Shown piece by piece: positions 47,489 through 56,108 of a DNA stretch of 64,000 nucleotides (within the stretch, counting starts at the first letter, position 1; each line of letters starts with the position of its first letter). The DNA is from Reyranella massiliensis 521 (GTDB lineage Bacteria > Pseudomonadota > Alphaproteobacteria > Reyranellales > Reyranellaceae), in NCBI GenBank assembly GCA_945862125.1, contig CAMAYC010000007.1, forward strand, positions 1 to 64,000, in the 5' to 3' direction. Below the pieces are notes generated by a model that saw nothing but the letters and a program-made list of their open reading frames with translations, did not search any database and was not told the DNA's origin. A program made the translations under genes and the position numbers.

Positions 47489-48646
47489 TCACGCCGCGCG
47501 GTTGACCCGCCGCCACAGGCCCGTGATTCCCACTCCAAGGGCCAGCGCCCCGCCAATCAAGAATCCGCTGCCGTATCCGCCGGTGATCGACAGCGCCGCG
47601 CTGAACAGCAGCGGCAGGACCAGCGACCCTGCGTCGCCAAACGCCAGCACCGCGCCGGTCGTGGCCCCGATGCGCCCCGAGGGCGAGAGCCGCGCCACTT
47701 CGGCCAGCAGTACGCCGTGCCAGCTCACGGCGGTAACGCTGAAGGCAACGGCAATGCCCGTGGCTGCCCAGGTCGGCCAGGCAGGATCGATGAGCGCCGT
47801 GAGGACAGAGCTGCCCGCCATGGCGATGCCCAGGATCGCCAGCAGCGTCGCGGGCTTCACCAGGCGCGAGGCGAGCCAGCCCCAGCCGATGCGGGCCGGC
47901 ACCGCGACCGCGACCGCGATGGCAAACACGATGCCGGCGCGCTCAAGGTCGTAGCCAAGGCCGCGCACGAGATAGAGCACGAAGAAGCCGGTGAAGAGCG
48001 ATTGCAAACCGACGAAGCTGAACATGGCGACACAGAGCGTGCGCAGCGCCGGGTCGCGCAGGACACTGGCGACATTGGCGCGGATGTCGGCGGGCGATAG
48101 TGGCTGGTCGGGATTGCGGTCGGTGTCGAAGCGCGCGCGGAGCGGCTGCAGCGCCACCACCGTCGCGAGGCAGAGACCGGCCACGACGAGCAGAGCCGCC
48201 CGCCAGCCGGACTCGACGGCCAGCACCGGCGCCACCACACCCGCCAGCATCAGCCCCGCCGGCACGCCGGTCTGCTTGATCGAGAAGATCAGAGGTGCCA
48301 GGTGCCGCGGCGAGAGCCGGCCGAGCAGGTGTGAGCTGGAGGGCGTCGAGAGTGCCTGGCCGAGGCCGCCAACGAAGGCTCCCAGCGCAAACAGCGGCAG
48401 CCAGCCCGCGGTGGTAACGGCAAGGCCCGTGGCCAGCGCCAGCATGCCGACCTGTGTCATGCGGAGTGCGCCATATCGGACGATGAATCCGCCGCAGCCC
48501 ATGGTCGTGATGAAGCCAGCGACCGCGCCGATCGCCAGATAGACGCCTACCAAGGCCGGATCCACGCCGAGGTCGAGCACGATGGCGGCGGCGATCAACG
48601 GCACCGTCGAACGGCCCAGCGTCGCGAACGACTGCTGTACCGTCAT
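47489..48646 (-). CDS. 12-TM MFS transporter
   Basis: The 385-residue protein has about 12 hydrophobic segments and starts MTVQQSFATLGRSTVPLIAA. Motifs include GALRMTQVGMLALATGLAVT, GALVGGLGQALSTPSSSHLL as a variant, and FSIKQTGVPAGLMLAGVVAP (motif C-like). It belongs to the major facilitator superfamily, perhaps an organic-anion or cyanate-type carrier. It ends 11 bases from the convergent exporter gene. Direction and solute are unknown. Confidence 0.85.
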   Translation of the reverse strand: MTVQQSFATLGRSTVPLIAAAIVLDLGVDPALVGVYLAIGAVAGFITTMGCGGFIVRYGALRMTQVGMLALATGLAVTTAGWLPLFALGAFVGGLGQALSTPSSSHLLGRLSPRHLAPLIFSIKQTGVPAGLMLAGVVAPVLAVESGWRAALLVVAGLCLATVVALQPLRARFDTDRNPDQPLSPADIRANVASVLRDPALRTLCVAMFSFVGLQSLFTGFFVLYLVRGLGYDLERAGIVFAIAVAVAVPARIGWGWLASRLVKPATLLAILGIAMAGSSVLTALIDPAWPTWAATGIAVAFSVTAVSWHGVLLAEVARLSPSGRIGATTGAVLAFGDAGSLVLPLLFSAALSITGGYGSGFLIGGALALGVGITGLWRRVNRAA

Positions 48647-48756
48647 GGCGCCTAGGGCGAGGTAGAGATTGAAGATTTTTTCGGGCTCCGGTGCGATTGG
48701 AACCTGAGAGTGCCGTCGCGGTCCCTGCCTGTCGACGCCCGCCTGCCGCCCTGCGG

Positions 48757-50061
48757 TCAGAAGGCCAGGAGATTGTCGCGGAAATGGCGGTGCTCATAGG
48801 CGGTGCGGACCACGCCCAGGCGCTGCAGTTCCGGCACGACCCCGTCGGTGATCTCCGCCACGTGGCGGCGCGTCACCGGGCCACTGAACATGAAGCCGTC
48901 GCCGCCGACCTCCTGCATGACCTCGGCCATGGCACCGGCGACATGCTGGACCGTGCCGACGACCGGATCTTCCAGTCCGTAGCGGTAATTGCTTGCGATT
49001 TCGCGCAGCGTGGCGCCCTGGGCCAGAAAGCGCTTCAGCGTGCCCTGCTGCCCATTGGTGGTGAGCTCACCCAGCGGCGCGTCGAGATCGAAGGTCGAGA
49101 AGTCGATGTCGGTGAGGCTGCCCATCTGGGCCAGCGTCATCTCCGGTGAGGCCTCGCGCTGCGCCTGCCGGCGCCTGAAACGCTCCTGCGCCTCGGCGTT
49201 GGTCTCGCCCAGGGTCGGCACGACGACGAAGAACAGCTTGCAGCTCTCGGGATCGCGGCCCGCCGCTACCAGCCGTTGGCGGAGGTCGGCGCGGAACGCC
49301 TTCATTTCAGGCACAGTACTTACGGCCGCGATGACGGAGTCCATGTGCTTGGCTGCGAACTGCCGGCCCTGTGGCGATCCGCCGGCCTGCACAAGCACCG
49401 GACGCCCCTGCGGTGGCCGCGCCGTGTTGAGCGGACCGCGCGAGGAGAAGAAGCGGCCCTTGAAGTCGATGGCGCGGACCTTGGCCGGATCGACGAACAC
49501 GCCGGCCTCGCGGTCCGTCACGATCGCGTCGGCATCCCAGGACGACCAGAGCCTGCTCACGAGGTCGACGAACTCGTCGGCCATCTCGTAGCGCAGGTCG
49601 TGCTCGATATGCGTATCGAGGCCGAAATTCTGCGCCGCCCGCTCGGCGGTCGAGGTCACGAAATTGCAACCCACTCTGCCTTTCGACATCAGGTCGAGTG
49701 TCGCGATGAGGCGCGCGAGCAGGAAAGGTGGATAGAAGCTGGTCGAAATCGTCGGCACGATCCCGAGATGCGTCGTCGCCTGGGCAATCAGCGGCACCAG
49801 CGGCAGCGGGTCGTTCTTGGGTGCCCGCAGCGCGCGCCGGAGGTAGAAGTCGGCGGTGCCGCCATAGTTGTCCGGAACAAATAGCGAGTCTTCCAGCAGG
49901 AAATAGTCGAAGCAGGCGCGCTCGAACGCCTTCGCCATCTCGATGTGCAGGTCGGGCTGCGTCCAGTCCTGCCCGTCCCCGCCGCCCCACAGCTGGTTCC
50001 AGCCGTGGACGCCGTAGGTGTTGTTCATGAACCAGCCAAGATGGAACGGTTTTCCTGCCAA
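48757..50061 (-). CDS. NtaA/SnaA/DszA-type FMNH2-dependent monooxygenase
   Basis: The 434-residue luciferase-family enzyme begins KPFHLGWFMNNTYGVHGWNQ and has LEDSLFVPDNYGGTADFYLR, LGIVPTISTSFYPPFLLARL, GRVGCNFVTSTAERAAQNFG and QAGGSPQGRQFAAKHMDSVI, all of the NtaA/SnaA/DszA group. These oxygenases need FMNH2 from a separate reductase and act on chelators, sulfones or similar. No reductase is adjacent; the 7974 gene product is the only candidate in the window. Confidence 0.88.
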   Translation of the reverse strand: MAGKPFHLGWFMNNTYGVHGWNQLWGGGDGQDWTQPDLHIEMAKAFERACFDYFLLEDSLFVPDNYGGTADFYLRRALRAPKNDPLPLVPLIAQATTHLGIVPTISTSFYPPFLLARLIATLDLMSKGRVGCNFVTSTAERAAQNFGLDTHIEHDLRYEMADEFVDLVSRLWSSWDADAIVTDREAGVFVDPAKVRAIDFKGRFFSSRGPLNTARPPQGRPVLVQAGGSPQGRQFAAKHMDSVIAAVSTVPEMKAFRADLRQRLVAAGRDPESCKLFFVVVPTLGETNAEAQERFRRRQAQREASPEMTLAQMGSLTDIDFSTFDLDAPLGELTTNGQQGTLKRFLAQGATLREIASNYRYGLEDPVVGTVQHVAGAMAEVMQEVGGDGFMFSGPVTRRHVAEITDGVVPELQRLGVVRTAYEHRHFRDNLLAF

Positions 50062-50140
50062 GTGCTCTTCTCCGCCACTGCCTCGAGGAACCGATGCAAT
50101 CGGCGGACCACTGGGCTAACGTCGGCGGGCGGAGGTGCAC

Positions 50141-50320
50141 ATGCGCTTCAAATGGCTGGACGACCTGTTTGCCGAGTCGGCGGCACCGAACGACCGGCCG
50201 CTACGGGATCTGTCGCGCTTCGACATAGGAGTCTGTCCGGGATGCCGCGGCCTGCGCGTGACGGCGAGCCTGCGCTGCAGCCACTGCGGCAGCACCCAAG
50301 CCGTCACCGCCGACGCTTGA
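50141..50320 (+). CDS. 59-residue zinc-ribbon protein
   Basis: The ATG at 50141 is four bases after GGAGGT; a GTG at 50135 is the alternative. The product MRFKWLDDLFAESAAPNDRP is followed by a CPGC and a CSHC pair 14 residues apart (GVCPGCRGLRVTASLRCSHC), a classic zinc ribbon that would fold around one Zn. It may be a small regulator or RNA-binding adaptor; nothing more specific can be said. It is well supported by its RBS and Cys pattern. Confidence 0.6.
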   Translation: MRFKWLDDLFAESAAPNDRPLRDLSRFDIGVCPGCRGLRVTASLRCSHCGSTQAVTADA

Positions 50321-50333
50321 CTGCGCTTCAAAT

Positions 50334-50350
50334 CCGCCGCGTTGCGGCGG
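50334..50350 (+). terminator. hairpin after the zinc-ribbon gene
   Basis: CCGCCGC-GTT-GCGGCGG forms a 7-bp stem, beginning 13 bases after the zinc-ribbon stop. The following CCTTCGCTCT is only modestly T-rich, so termination is likely but not certain. Confidence 0.4.
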
Positions 50351-50446
50351 CCTTCGCTCTAGTAGGCGGTGGCGCGTGGGCCGTTGGCAGTCCGTTGTGA
50401 AAATGCGAAACCTCGCCCACGTCGAATGAACCTGCGGGAGTAAGCG

Positions 50447-51067
50447 ATGATCTTCGAAATGCGCACCTACCTGATGAAGCCGGGCACCATTCCCCAGGTC
50501 GAGGAAGCCTTCGCGATGGCCCTGCCCGGTCGCCTAAAACTCTCGCCGCTGGCCGGATTCTGGCGGACCGAAGTCGGCACACTGAACCAGATCATCCATG
50601 TCTGGCCCTACGAGAGCACCGCCGAACGCGACCGCATCCGCGCCGAGGCCGTCGCGACCAAGGTCTGGCCGCCCAAGATCGCCGACTTCGTCCTCGAGAT
50701 GGAAGCCAAGATCCTCCACCCCGCGCCCTTCTCACCCAATTTCAAGCCGGGCGAACACGGCACCTGCTACGAGTTCCGCACCTATACCTACAATGTGGGG
50801 GCGATCCCCAAGGTGATCGAGAACTGGGGTCCTAAGCTGCCGGCGCGCACGGCCATCTCGCCGCTGATCTTCGCGGGCTTCACCGAGATCGGCCCGCTCA
50901 ACCAATGGGTCCATGTTTGGGCCTACAAGAACATGGGCGAGCGCGAGCGCCTGCGCGCCCAGGCAACGAGCACCGGCGTTTGGCCGCCGCCGCGCGCCGA
51001 AGGCGTCGTGATGCAGCGCATGCAGAACACCTTTGCCGTACCGGCGGCGTTCTCGCCGCTGCGCTAG
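50447..51067 (+). CDS. NIPSNAP family protein, two tandem domains
   Basis: The 206-residue protein is preceded by GGGAG. It is two NIPSNAP repeats: residues 1-100 start IFEMRTYLMKPGTIPQVEEA, and residues 105-206 start CYEFRTYTYNVGAIPKVIEN. Each ends in a W-x-Y segment (IHVWPYESTAERDRIRAEAV and WVHVWAYKNMGERERLRAQA). The ferredoxin-like dimeric alpha/beta barrel fold often occurs with small-molecule catabolic enzymes. Activity unknown. Confidence 0.88.
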   Translation: MIFEMRTYLMKPGTIPQVEEAFAMALPGRLKLSPLAGFWRTEVGTLNQIIHVWPYESTAERDRIRAEAVATKVWPPKIADFVLEMEAKILHPAPFSPNFKPGEHGTCYEFRTYTYNVGAIPKVIENWGPKLPARTAISPLIFAGFTEIGPLNQWVHVWAYKNMGERERLRAQATSTGVWPPPRAEGVVMQRMQNTFAVPAAFSPLR

Positions 51068-51080
51068 AGCAGTCGCTGAC

Positions 51081-52055
51081 TCAGGCGGCTGGAGGCTTCT
51101 GCTCCTCCAGCCGGTCGGTGGCCGGCGGCGGCGTGGGTGACAGCGCAGAGATCTCGGCGCGCAGCTCCCGCGTCATGTCGATCTTCACCGAGGCGAGCGA
51201 GTCCTTGAGCTGGTCGAGGTTTCGCGCGCCGATGATGGGCGCGGTAACGCCGGGATGCGATCCCACCCAGGCGATGGCGGCGCTGACCGGATGCATGCCC
51301 TTCTGCTTGCAGAAGGCGACGAATTTCTCCGCGACCTCGAAGGTCCAGGACTCGCCGTAGCGCGCCTCGTACATCTTGTTGGTCTTCAGGCGACCGGTTG
51401 CCTGGCCCAGATACTTGCCCGACAGGAGCCCAGCCGCGCCGGGGCTGTAGGGAATGACACCGATGCCGTTGGCCTGGGCCATAGGCAGCAGTTCGACCTC
51501 CGCCTGGCGCTTCACCAGGTTGTACATCGGCTGGATGACCTGCAGCCGCGCCCAGTTGTGGCGCTCCTGCAGGTCGACGGCGCGCTGCGTCTGCCAGGCA
51601 GCCCAGTTGCTGACGGCGGGATAGAGAACCTTGCCGGAGCGGACCACGTCCTCCAGCCCGCGCATCATCTCCTCGATCGGCGTCAAAGGATCGAACTTGT
51701 GCAGGAACAGCACGTCGATGCGGTCGGTCTGCAGATGGCGGAGACTGCGCTCCACCGCGCGCACCACATGGCGACGCGAACTGCCGCGCGCGTTGATGTC
51801 GTCGCTGTGCGGACTGAAGCACTTGGTCGTCAGCACAAGATCGTCACGATGACCTTTCGCCAGGCGGCCGAGGATCTGCTCCGAGACACCCTTATTATAC
51901 TCGTCGGCGCAGTCGAAGAAGTTGATGCCGGCGTCGCGGACCGCCTTGTACATGGCGGCCGAGGTGGCTTCGTCGGCATCGCCGCCGAAGGACATTGTGC
52001 CAAAGCAGAGTTCGGAGACGGAGACGCCGGTGCGGCCGAGGAGCTTGGTTTTCAT
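51081..52055 (-). CDS. aldo/keto reductase
   Basis: The 324-residue enzyme shows the family tetrad: Asp and Tyr in NFFDCADEYNKGVSEQ, Lys in DLVLTTKCFSP and His in RIDVLFLHKFDPLTP. NADPH-binding elements are MYNLVKRQAEVELLP and the C-terminal PIIGARNLDQLKDSLASV. It belongs to the YghZ/GSP69-like group. The gene ends near the convergent NIPSNAP gene and is divergent from the GMC oxidoreductase gene. Confidence 0.9.
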   Translation of the reverse strand: MKTKLLGRTGVSVSELCFGTMSFGGDADEATSAAMYKAVRDAGINFFDCADEYNKGVSEQILGRLAKGHRDDLVLTTKCFSPHSDDINARGSSRRHVVRAVERSLRHLQTDRIDVLFLHKFDPLTPIEEMMRGLEDVVRSGKVLYPAVSNWAAWQTQRAVDLQERHNWARLQVIQPMYNLVKRQAEVELLPMAQANGIGVIPYSPGAAGLLSGKYLGQATGRLKTNKMYEARYGESWTFEVAEKFVAFCKQKGMHPVSAAIAWVGSHPGVTAPIIGARNLDQLKDSLASVKIDMTRELRAEISALSPTPPPATDRLEEQKPPAA

Positions 52056-52125
52056 CCGCGATTTCTAGCACAGCAGCTCAAATCGCTCTACGCTTGGGGA
52101 AAATAGCAAGAACAACGAGGGCGGA

Positions 52126-53745
52126 ATGCAGGACCAGGGTTCGTACGACTTCATCGTCACCGGCGCCGGCTCGGCTGGCTGCGCCGTCGCCGGTCGCCTG
52201 AGCGAGGACGGGCGCTTCCGCGTGCTGCTGCTCGAGGCAGGGCCCAAGGACTCCTATCCGTGGATCCACGTGCCGCTCGGCTATCACAAGACCTTCAACA
52301 ATCCGAAGGTCAACTGGATGTTCGATTCGGAACCCGAGCCCGAGCTCAACAACCGCATCATGTATCAGCCACGCGGCAAAGTGCTGGGCGGCACCAGCTC
52401 GATCAACGGCATGGTTTATATGCGCGGCAACGCCGCCGATTACGACGAGTGGCGGCAGCGTGGCTGCGAAGGCTGGGACTACGAATCGGTGCTGCCCTAC
52501 TTCAAGCGCGCAGAAGACAACGAGCGCGGCGGCAATGATTTCCACGGCACCGGCGGGCCACTGAAGGTGCAGGACCATGCATGGAAGCCGACACTCGCCA
52601 AGGCCATGCACGATGCCGCGCTAGAAGCCGGCATCCCGGAAAATCCCGACTTCAACGGCGCCCACCAGGAGGGCGTCGGCTACTACCAGACCACGATCAA
52701 CAACTCGCGGCGCTGGTCGAGCGCCCGCGCCTATCTGAAGGACGCCAAGCAGCGCAAGAACCTCACCATCGCCACCTCGGCCCACGCCACCCGCGTGCTG
52801 ATCGAGAACGGCCGTGCCGTCGGCGTCGAATACCGCACGCCGGCCGGCCTGCAGGTCGCCAAGGCCTCGCGCGAGGTGATCGTCTCGGGCGGCGTCTACG
52901 GATCGCCGCAGCTCCTGATGCTGTCCGGCCTCGGCCCGGCGGCACACCTGCAACAGCACGGCATCGCGGTCGTGAAGGACATGCCGGGCGTCGGCAGCCA
53001 CCTGCACGATCACTTCAACACCTACATCGCCTACAAATGCAGCCAGCCCGTCACCATGAACGACCTGGCAAACAGCCTGCCGCGGCGCATCCTGGCCGGC
53101 ATGATGTACGCCTTCGGTCGCACCGGGCCGCTCGCCTCGATGGGCCTCTTCGTCGGCGCCATGGTGCGCAGCGACAAGCGGTTCGAGCGGCCGGACCTGC
53201 AGATCAACATGTTTGCTTGGGCGATCAAGGAGCGTAACCGCAACGGCGTGGTCGCCCAGCCTTTCTCCGCCTTCGGCCTCTCGCCGGTGCATCTCCGTCC
53301 CGACGGCCGTGGCACGGTGCGGCTGAAGTCGGCCGATCCGCTGGCGGCACCCGAGATCCGCTTCAACTTCCTGAAAACCGCCAACGACTGGGATGCCATG
53401 CTGAAGGGCATGGCGATCTGCCGGGAGATCGGCCGGCAGGCGGCGCTGAAGCCGTTCGTGGTCGAGGAAATCATGCCCGGCGCCTCGGTGACGGAGGAAA
53501 GCGCGCTGCGCGACTACCTGCGCGCCACCGGCGTCTCCAACCTGCACCCGGTCGGGACCTGTCGCATGGGCCGCGGCAGCGACGACGTCGTCGATCCGCA
53601 GCTCCGAGTCCACGGCATCGGCGCGCTCCGCGTCGCCGATGCCTCGATCATGCCGTCCATCGTCGCCGGCAACACCAACGCGCCCTCCATCATGATCGGC
53701 GAGAAGTGCGCCGACATGGTGCGCGCGGCAGCGCAATCGGCCTAG
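52126..53745 (+). CDS. GMC family FAD-dependent oxidoreductase (choline dehydrogenase-like)
   Basis: The 539-residue flavoprotein begins [20 protein letters not shown], the FAD-binding GxGxxG. PROSITE-like GMC signatures are [20 protein letters not shown] and [20 protein letters not shown]. Catalytic His is in [15 protein letters not shown] and Asn in [19 protein letters not shown]. It oxidises an alcohol and passes electrons to a quinone or to oxygen. It lies among other catabolic oxidoreductases. Substrate unknown. Confidence 0.92.
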   Translation: MQDQGSYDFIVTGAGSAGCAVAGRLSEDGRFRVLLLEAGPKDSYPWIHVPLGYHKTFNNPKVNWMFDSEPEPELNNRIMYQPRGKVLGGTSSINGMVYMRGNAADYDEWRQRGCEGWDYESVLPYFKRAEDNERGGNDFHGTGGPLKVQDHAWKPTLAKAMHDAALEAGIPENPDFNGAHQEGVGYYQTTINNSRRWSSARAYLKDAKQRKNLTIATSAHATRVLIENGRAVGVEYRTPAGLQVAKASREVIVSGGVYGSPQLLMLSGLGPAAHLQQHGIAVVKDMPGVGSHLHDHFNTYIAYKCSQPVTMNDLANSLPRRILAGMMYAFGRTGPLASMGLFVGAMVRSDKRFERPDLQINMFAWAIKERNRNGVVAQPFSAFGLSPVHLRPDGRGTVRLKSADPLAAPEIRFNFLKTANDWDAMLKGMAICREIGRQAALKPFVVEEIMPGASVTEESALRDYLRATGVSNLHPVGTCRMGRGSDDVVDPQLRVHGIGALRVADASIMPSIVAGNTNAPSIMIGEKCADMVRAAAQSA

Positions 53746-53757
53746 GGGACAGGCGGC

Positions 53758-54201
53758 TCAGGGATAGGTGATCGCCGCCGGCCAGATGGTGGTTCCGCCT
53801 GCATAGTTATAGGCGGCGGCATTGAAGGCCGGCGGGCCCATGCTGCCCTTGGCGTCGCGCGAGAAGCCGTAGCCTTCCTCGGGCTGGCCGAAGAAGCCGG
53901 TCCGCATCTTGGTCTCACCCTTCTCGGCATGGAAGAACGCCACGGCATAGACGCCGGGGGCCACGTCGGTGAAGGTGCAGGTCGCGTGCTGACCGGAGAT
54001 CGGCGCCACCACGCCCTTGAACTCCTGGCCGCTCTTGGGGAAGGTCGCGGCCGAGTTGTAGAGGCCGCAGCGCACGTCGCCGTTGTTGTTGCGCAGCCCG
54101 CTCACCTGGATGGAGATGGAATTGCCCTGCTGGGCCTGAGCGGCCGCGACGTTGAAGCCAGCCGCCAGCGTGAGCGCACATCCGAATTTCACAAGAGACA
54201 T
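53758..54201 (-). CDS. secreted DUF2141-domain protein
   Basis: The ATG at 54201, with GGGGAAG before it, gives 147 residues with a signal peptide, MSLVKFGCALTLAAGFNVAA ending AQA|QQ. The mature domain (ISIQVSGLRNNNGDVRCGLY, GVYAVAFFHAEKGETKMRTG, GFFGQPEEGYGFSRDAKGSM) is a DUF2141 beta-sandwich, found in the periplasm or outer membrane of proteobacteria. Function unknown. It is convergent with the GMC gene and has no clear partners. Confidence 0.85.
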   Translation of the reverse strand: MSLVKFGCALTLAAGFNVAAAQAQQGNSISIQVSGLRNNNGDVRCGLYNSAATFPKSGQEFKGVVAPISGQHATCTFTDVAPGVYAVAFFHAEKGETKMRTGFFGQPEEGYGFSRDAKGSMGPPAFNAAAYNYAGGTTIWPAAITYP

Positions 54202-54279
54202 GACTTCCCCCATCGCGATAGAGATGCACGACGATACTACCATGGCGAGGGTCGGTCCGGCGACGGGGATCACAAGAGT

Positions 54280-54537
54280 CTAGCGCGCCGGCACCAACAG
54301 CTTGAGGCCTTCGACGGTGAGTGTGACCGAGGTGGCCGGGTCGCCGTCGGAGCGCAGCCAGCCCTTGCCGACCGCCAGCCTGATCGCGGCCTCGACAGCA
54401 TCCGTGTTCGCCGTCGCCAGCTTGCGCTGAAGCTTCTCGACGTGCGTCCAGGTGGGCGGCGGTCGCTTCCCCGTGAGTTCGTGCACGGCAGTCAGCAGGG
54501 CGGACATGAACTGCGCGGCGTTGGGCGGTGCGACCAT
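54280..54537 (-). CDS. small protein with winged-helix-like features
   Basis: The 85-residue product, MVAPPNAAQFMSALLTAVHE and LQRKLATANTDAVEAAIRLA then VGKGWLRSDGDPATSVTLTV, has a helix-helix-helix-beta hairpin pattern like a winged helix, so it may bind DNA or a protein. No strong RBS is visible. I do not recognise the family. It lies between two envelope protein genes on the same strand. Confidence 0.5.
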   Translation of the reverse strand: MVAPPNAAQFMSALLTAVHELTGKRPPPTWTHVEKLQRKLATANTDAVEAAIRLAVGKGWLRSDGDPATSVTLTVEGLKLLVPAR

Positions 54538-54559
54538 GCAGGGAGTATAGGCCCCGGCC

Positions 54560-55096
54560 CTACTGGCAGGGAAACACCTTCATCTCAGGTCCGAAATCGT
54601 AGGGCGACGGCACCTGCGCGAGGGAGGTGACCTGGGTCGTCAGGGCCCAGGCGAAGGCGCGCTCGTGGCGGGAGCAGAACTCGGCATCCTGGGTGGGACG
54701 ACCTGCTGTCCGGTTGGCGATTTCGGTCACCAGGACATCGATGTTCAGACGCTTGCGGCCGGCCAGGCTCTTCAGTTCGGCGGCGTTGCTGGCGAGATCC
54801 GGCGTGAATTTGGTGATGAAGGCCTGATACTGATCGGTGAGGCGGCGGGAACCGTCCGCCGATTTGCAGGAAAGCACCCCGACAGCCAGCTGCTGCTGGA
54901 CGCTGCGGACGCGATAGGTTCCAAGATCGGCGGCGTCGTAGCAGACGGCCCTGAGGTTGGTGGGCGCCGCAGCTGCGGCCGCGGTAGCCTGATAATTGGG
55001 GGCTGGGGCGCTGGTGGTGGGTGGCTTGACGGCGCAGGCGGCGAGCGCCACTCCCAATCCGACGACAAGTGATGTGCTTACCGACTGTTTGAACAT
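54560..55096 (-). CDS. lipoprotein of unknown function
   Basis: The 178-residue product starts MFKQSVSTSLVVGLGVALAA with lipobox LAAC (Cys21), then an Ala/Pro/Thr-rich linker to about residue 48. The mature domain has cysteines in LRAVCYDAADLGTYR, VLSCKSADGSRR, AEFCSRHERAFAW and MKVFPCQ, the last ending the protein. It is probably anchored in the outer membrane. Family not recognised. Confidence 0.7.
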   Translation of the reverse strand: MFKQSVSTSLVVGLGVALAACAVKPPTTSAPAPNYQATAAAAAAPTNLRAVCYDAADLGTYRVRSVQQQLAVGVLSCKSADGSRRLTDQYQAFITKFTPDLASNAAELKSLAGRKRLNIDVLVTEIANRTAGRPTQDAEFCSRHERAFAWALTTQVTSLAQVPSPYDFGPEMKVFPCQ

Positions 55097-55164
55097 TGAG
55101 GTACTCCTGACCGAGCAGCAACGCAGGTCAGGGCCCTTCGTTCCGACGACTGCGACAGCGGCGG

Positions 55165-55869
55165 TCAGTCCCCCCGAACGGCGGGCTTGATCGTGAACGA
55201 CTCGCCTGCTTCGCCGCCGGCGTCGTAGGCCGTCGGCGAGATCATCCGGCTGGTCCGGTGAACGGTCCGCAGCTTCAGGTCGAGCTTTTCCAGTTCGGTG
55301 TCGACCACGGCCGCCTTGAGGACGACGAGGCCACGCCCGGTGCCGCTGTTCACCTTGTCCCGCCCCGCCTTCATCGCCATCAGCTTGTCGGCGATGGACG
55401 CAACCATGCCCAGGGCAAAGGAGGCATTCGCGAGGTGCCGCTCCTGGTGCCTGAAACGCTGGTAGTCCGACGAGGTCTTGTAGCGGCCAAGTTCCGAGCG
55501 GACGGCGGTGTCGATCACCTCGGTCAGATAATGAGCCACTTCAACATCGGCGCGCAGGCCGAAAAAAACGTAGCGTCCCTCGCCCGCCTGGTCCTTCTCG
55601 CGCCAGACGCGGCAATCGCAGAATTCGGCAATGGCGCCCACGCAATCGTCGAGCGGGATGCGCTTCTTGCGATGGGTCTCGTATTCGCGACGTTCGCAGG
55701 GTGCCTCGCGGATCTCGATGTCGGTCAGCGACAGGTCGTGGCGGTCGAGCAGCTCCGCGACTTTCTCCGCCGCCGCCAGCGCCTCGCCCTCGGTGCAGCC
55801 GTTGTCGATGGTCTTGGCGCGAAGCCCCTGGATGCGCGTCCGAAGCTTGTCGAACGCGTCGGCGATCAC
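55165..55869 (-). CDS. DUF2786-like protein
   Basis: I use the GTG at 55869, overlapping the upstream gene's stop (GTGA), which gives 234 residues; the frame above it is antiparallel noise over the neighbour. The N-terminal AKTIDNGCTEGEALAAAEKV and ELLDRHDLSLTDIEIREAPC match DUF2786, also seen in some phage proteins, followed by RYKTSSDYQRFRHQERHLAN. Function unknown. It is the last gene of the prfB coupling chain. Confidence 0.7.
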   Translation of the reverse strand: MIADAFDKLRTRIQGLRAKTIDNGCTEGEALAAAEKVAELLDRHDLSLTDIEIREAPCERREYETHRKKRIPLDDCVGAIAEFCDCRVWREKDQAGEGRYVFFGLRADVEVAHYLTEVIDTAVRSELGRYKTSSDYQRFRHQERHLANASFALGMVASIADKLMAMKAGRDKVNSGTGRGLVVLKAAVVDTELEKLDLKLRTVHRTSRMISPTAYDAGGEAGESFTIKPAVRGD

Positions 55870-56108
55870 TTGGCCCGGCTCCTGTAACCCTGGATCAGGG
55901 CAATGGCGACACCGATGCCCAGGCCGGGAAGCATCGAGAAGATCGCGATCGAGGCAGCGCCCATCTCGCAGCCACCCGAGTCGCCCGGCGTGCCGCAGCG
56001 GGGGTCGAGCAGATGGGCAGCCGTCAGAACGATGAAGAACATCGCCACCGGCGCCACGATCATGCCGGCCAAGCCGAAGGCGAAGGCCCTGACGATCAAC
56101 CGGAGCAT
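55866..56108 (-). CDS. 80-residue membrane protein
   Basis: Two hydrophobic segments are visible, VRAFAFGLAGMIVAPVAMFF near residues 6-28 and AASIAIFSMLPGLGIGVAIA near 52-72, separated by a loop with two cysteines (DPRCGTPGDSGGCEMG) that could form a disulfide outside. It ends in a basic QGYRSRAK tail. Its ATG shares one base with the prfB stop (TGATG), and its stop overlaps the GTG of the next gene by four bases. It is unusual that such a gene is so tightly coupled to prfB. Confidence 0.65.
   Translation of the reverse strand: MLRLIVRAFAFGLAGMIVAPVAMFFIVLTAAHLLDPRCGTPGDSGGCEMGAASIAIFSMLPGLGIGVAIALIQGYRSRAK

Noticed and set aside
46007-48100. A 697-codon plus-strand frame overlapping both MFS genes
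   Set aside because: It is out of frame with the first exporter and antisense to the second, both of which have clear membrane helices.
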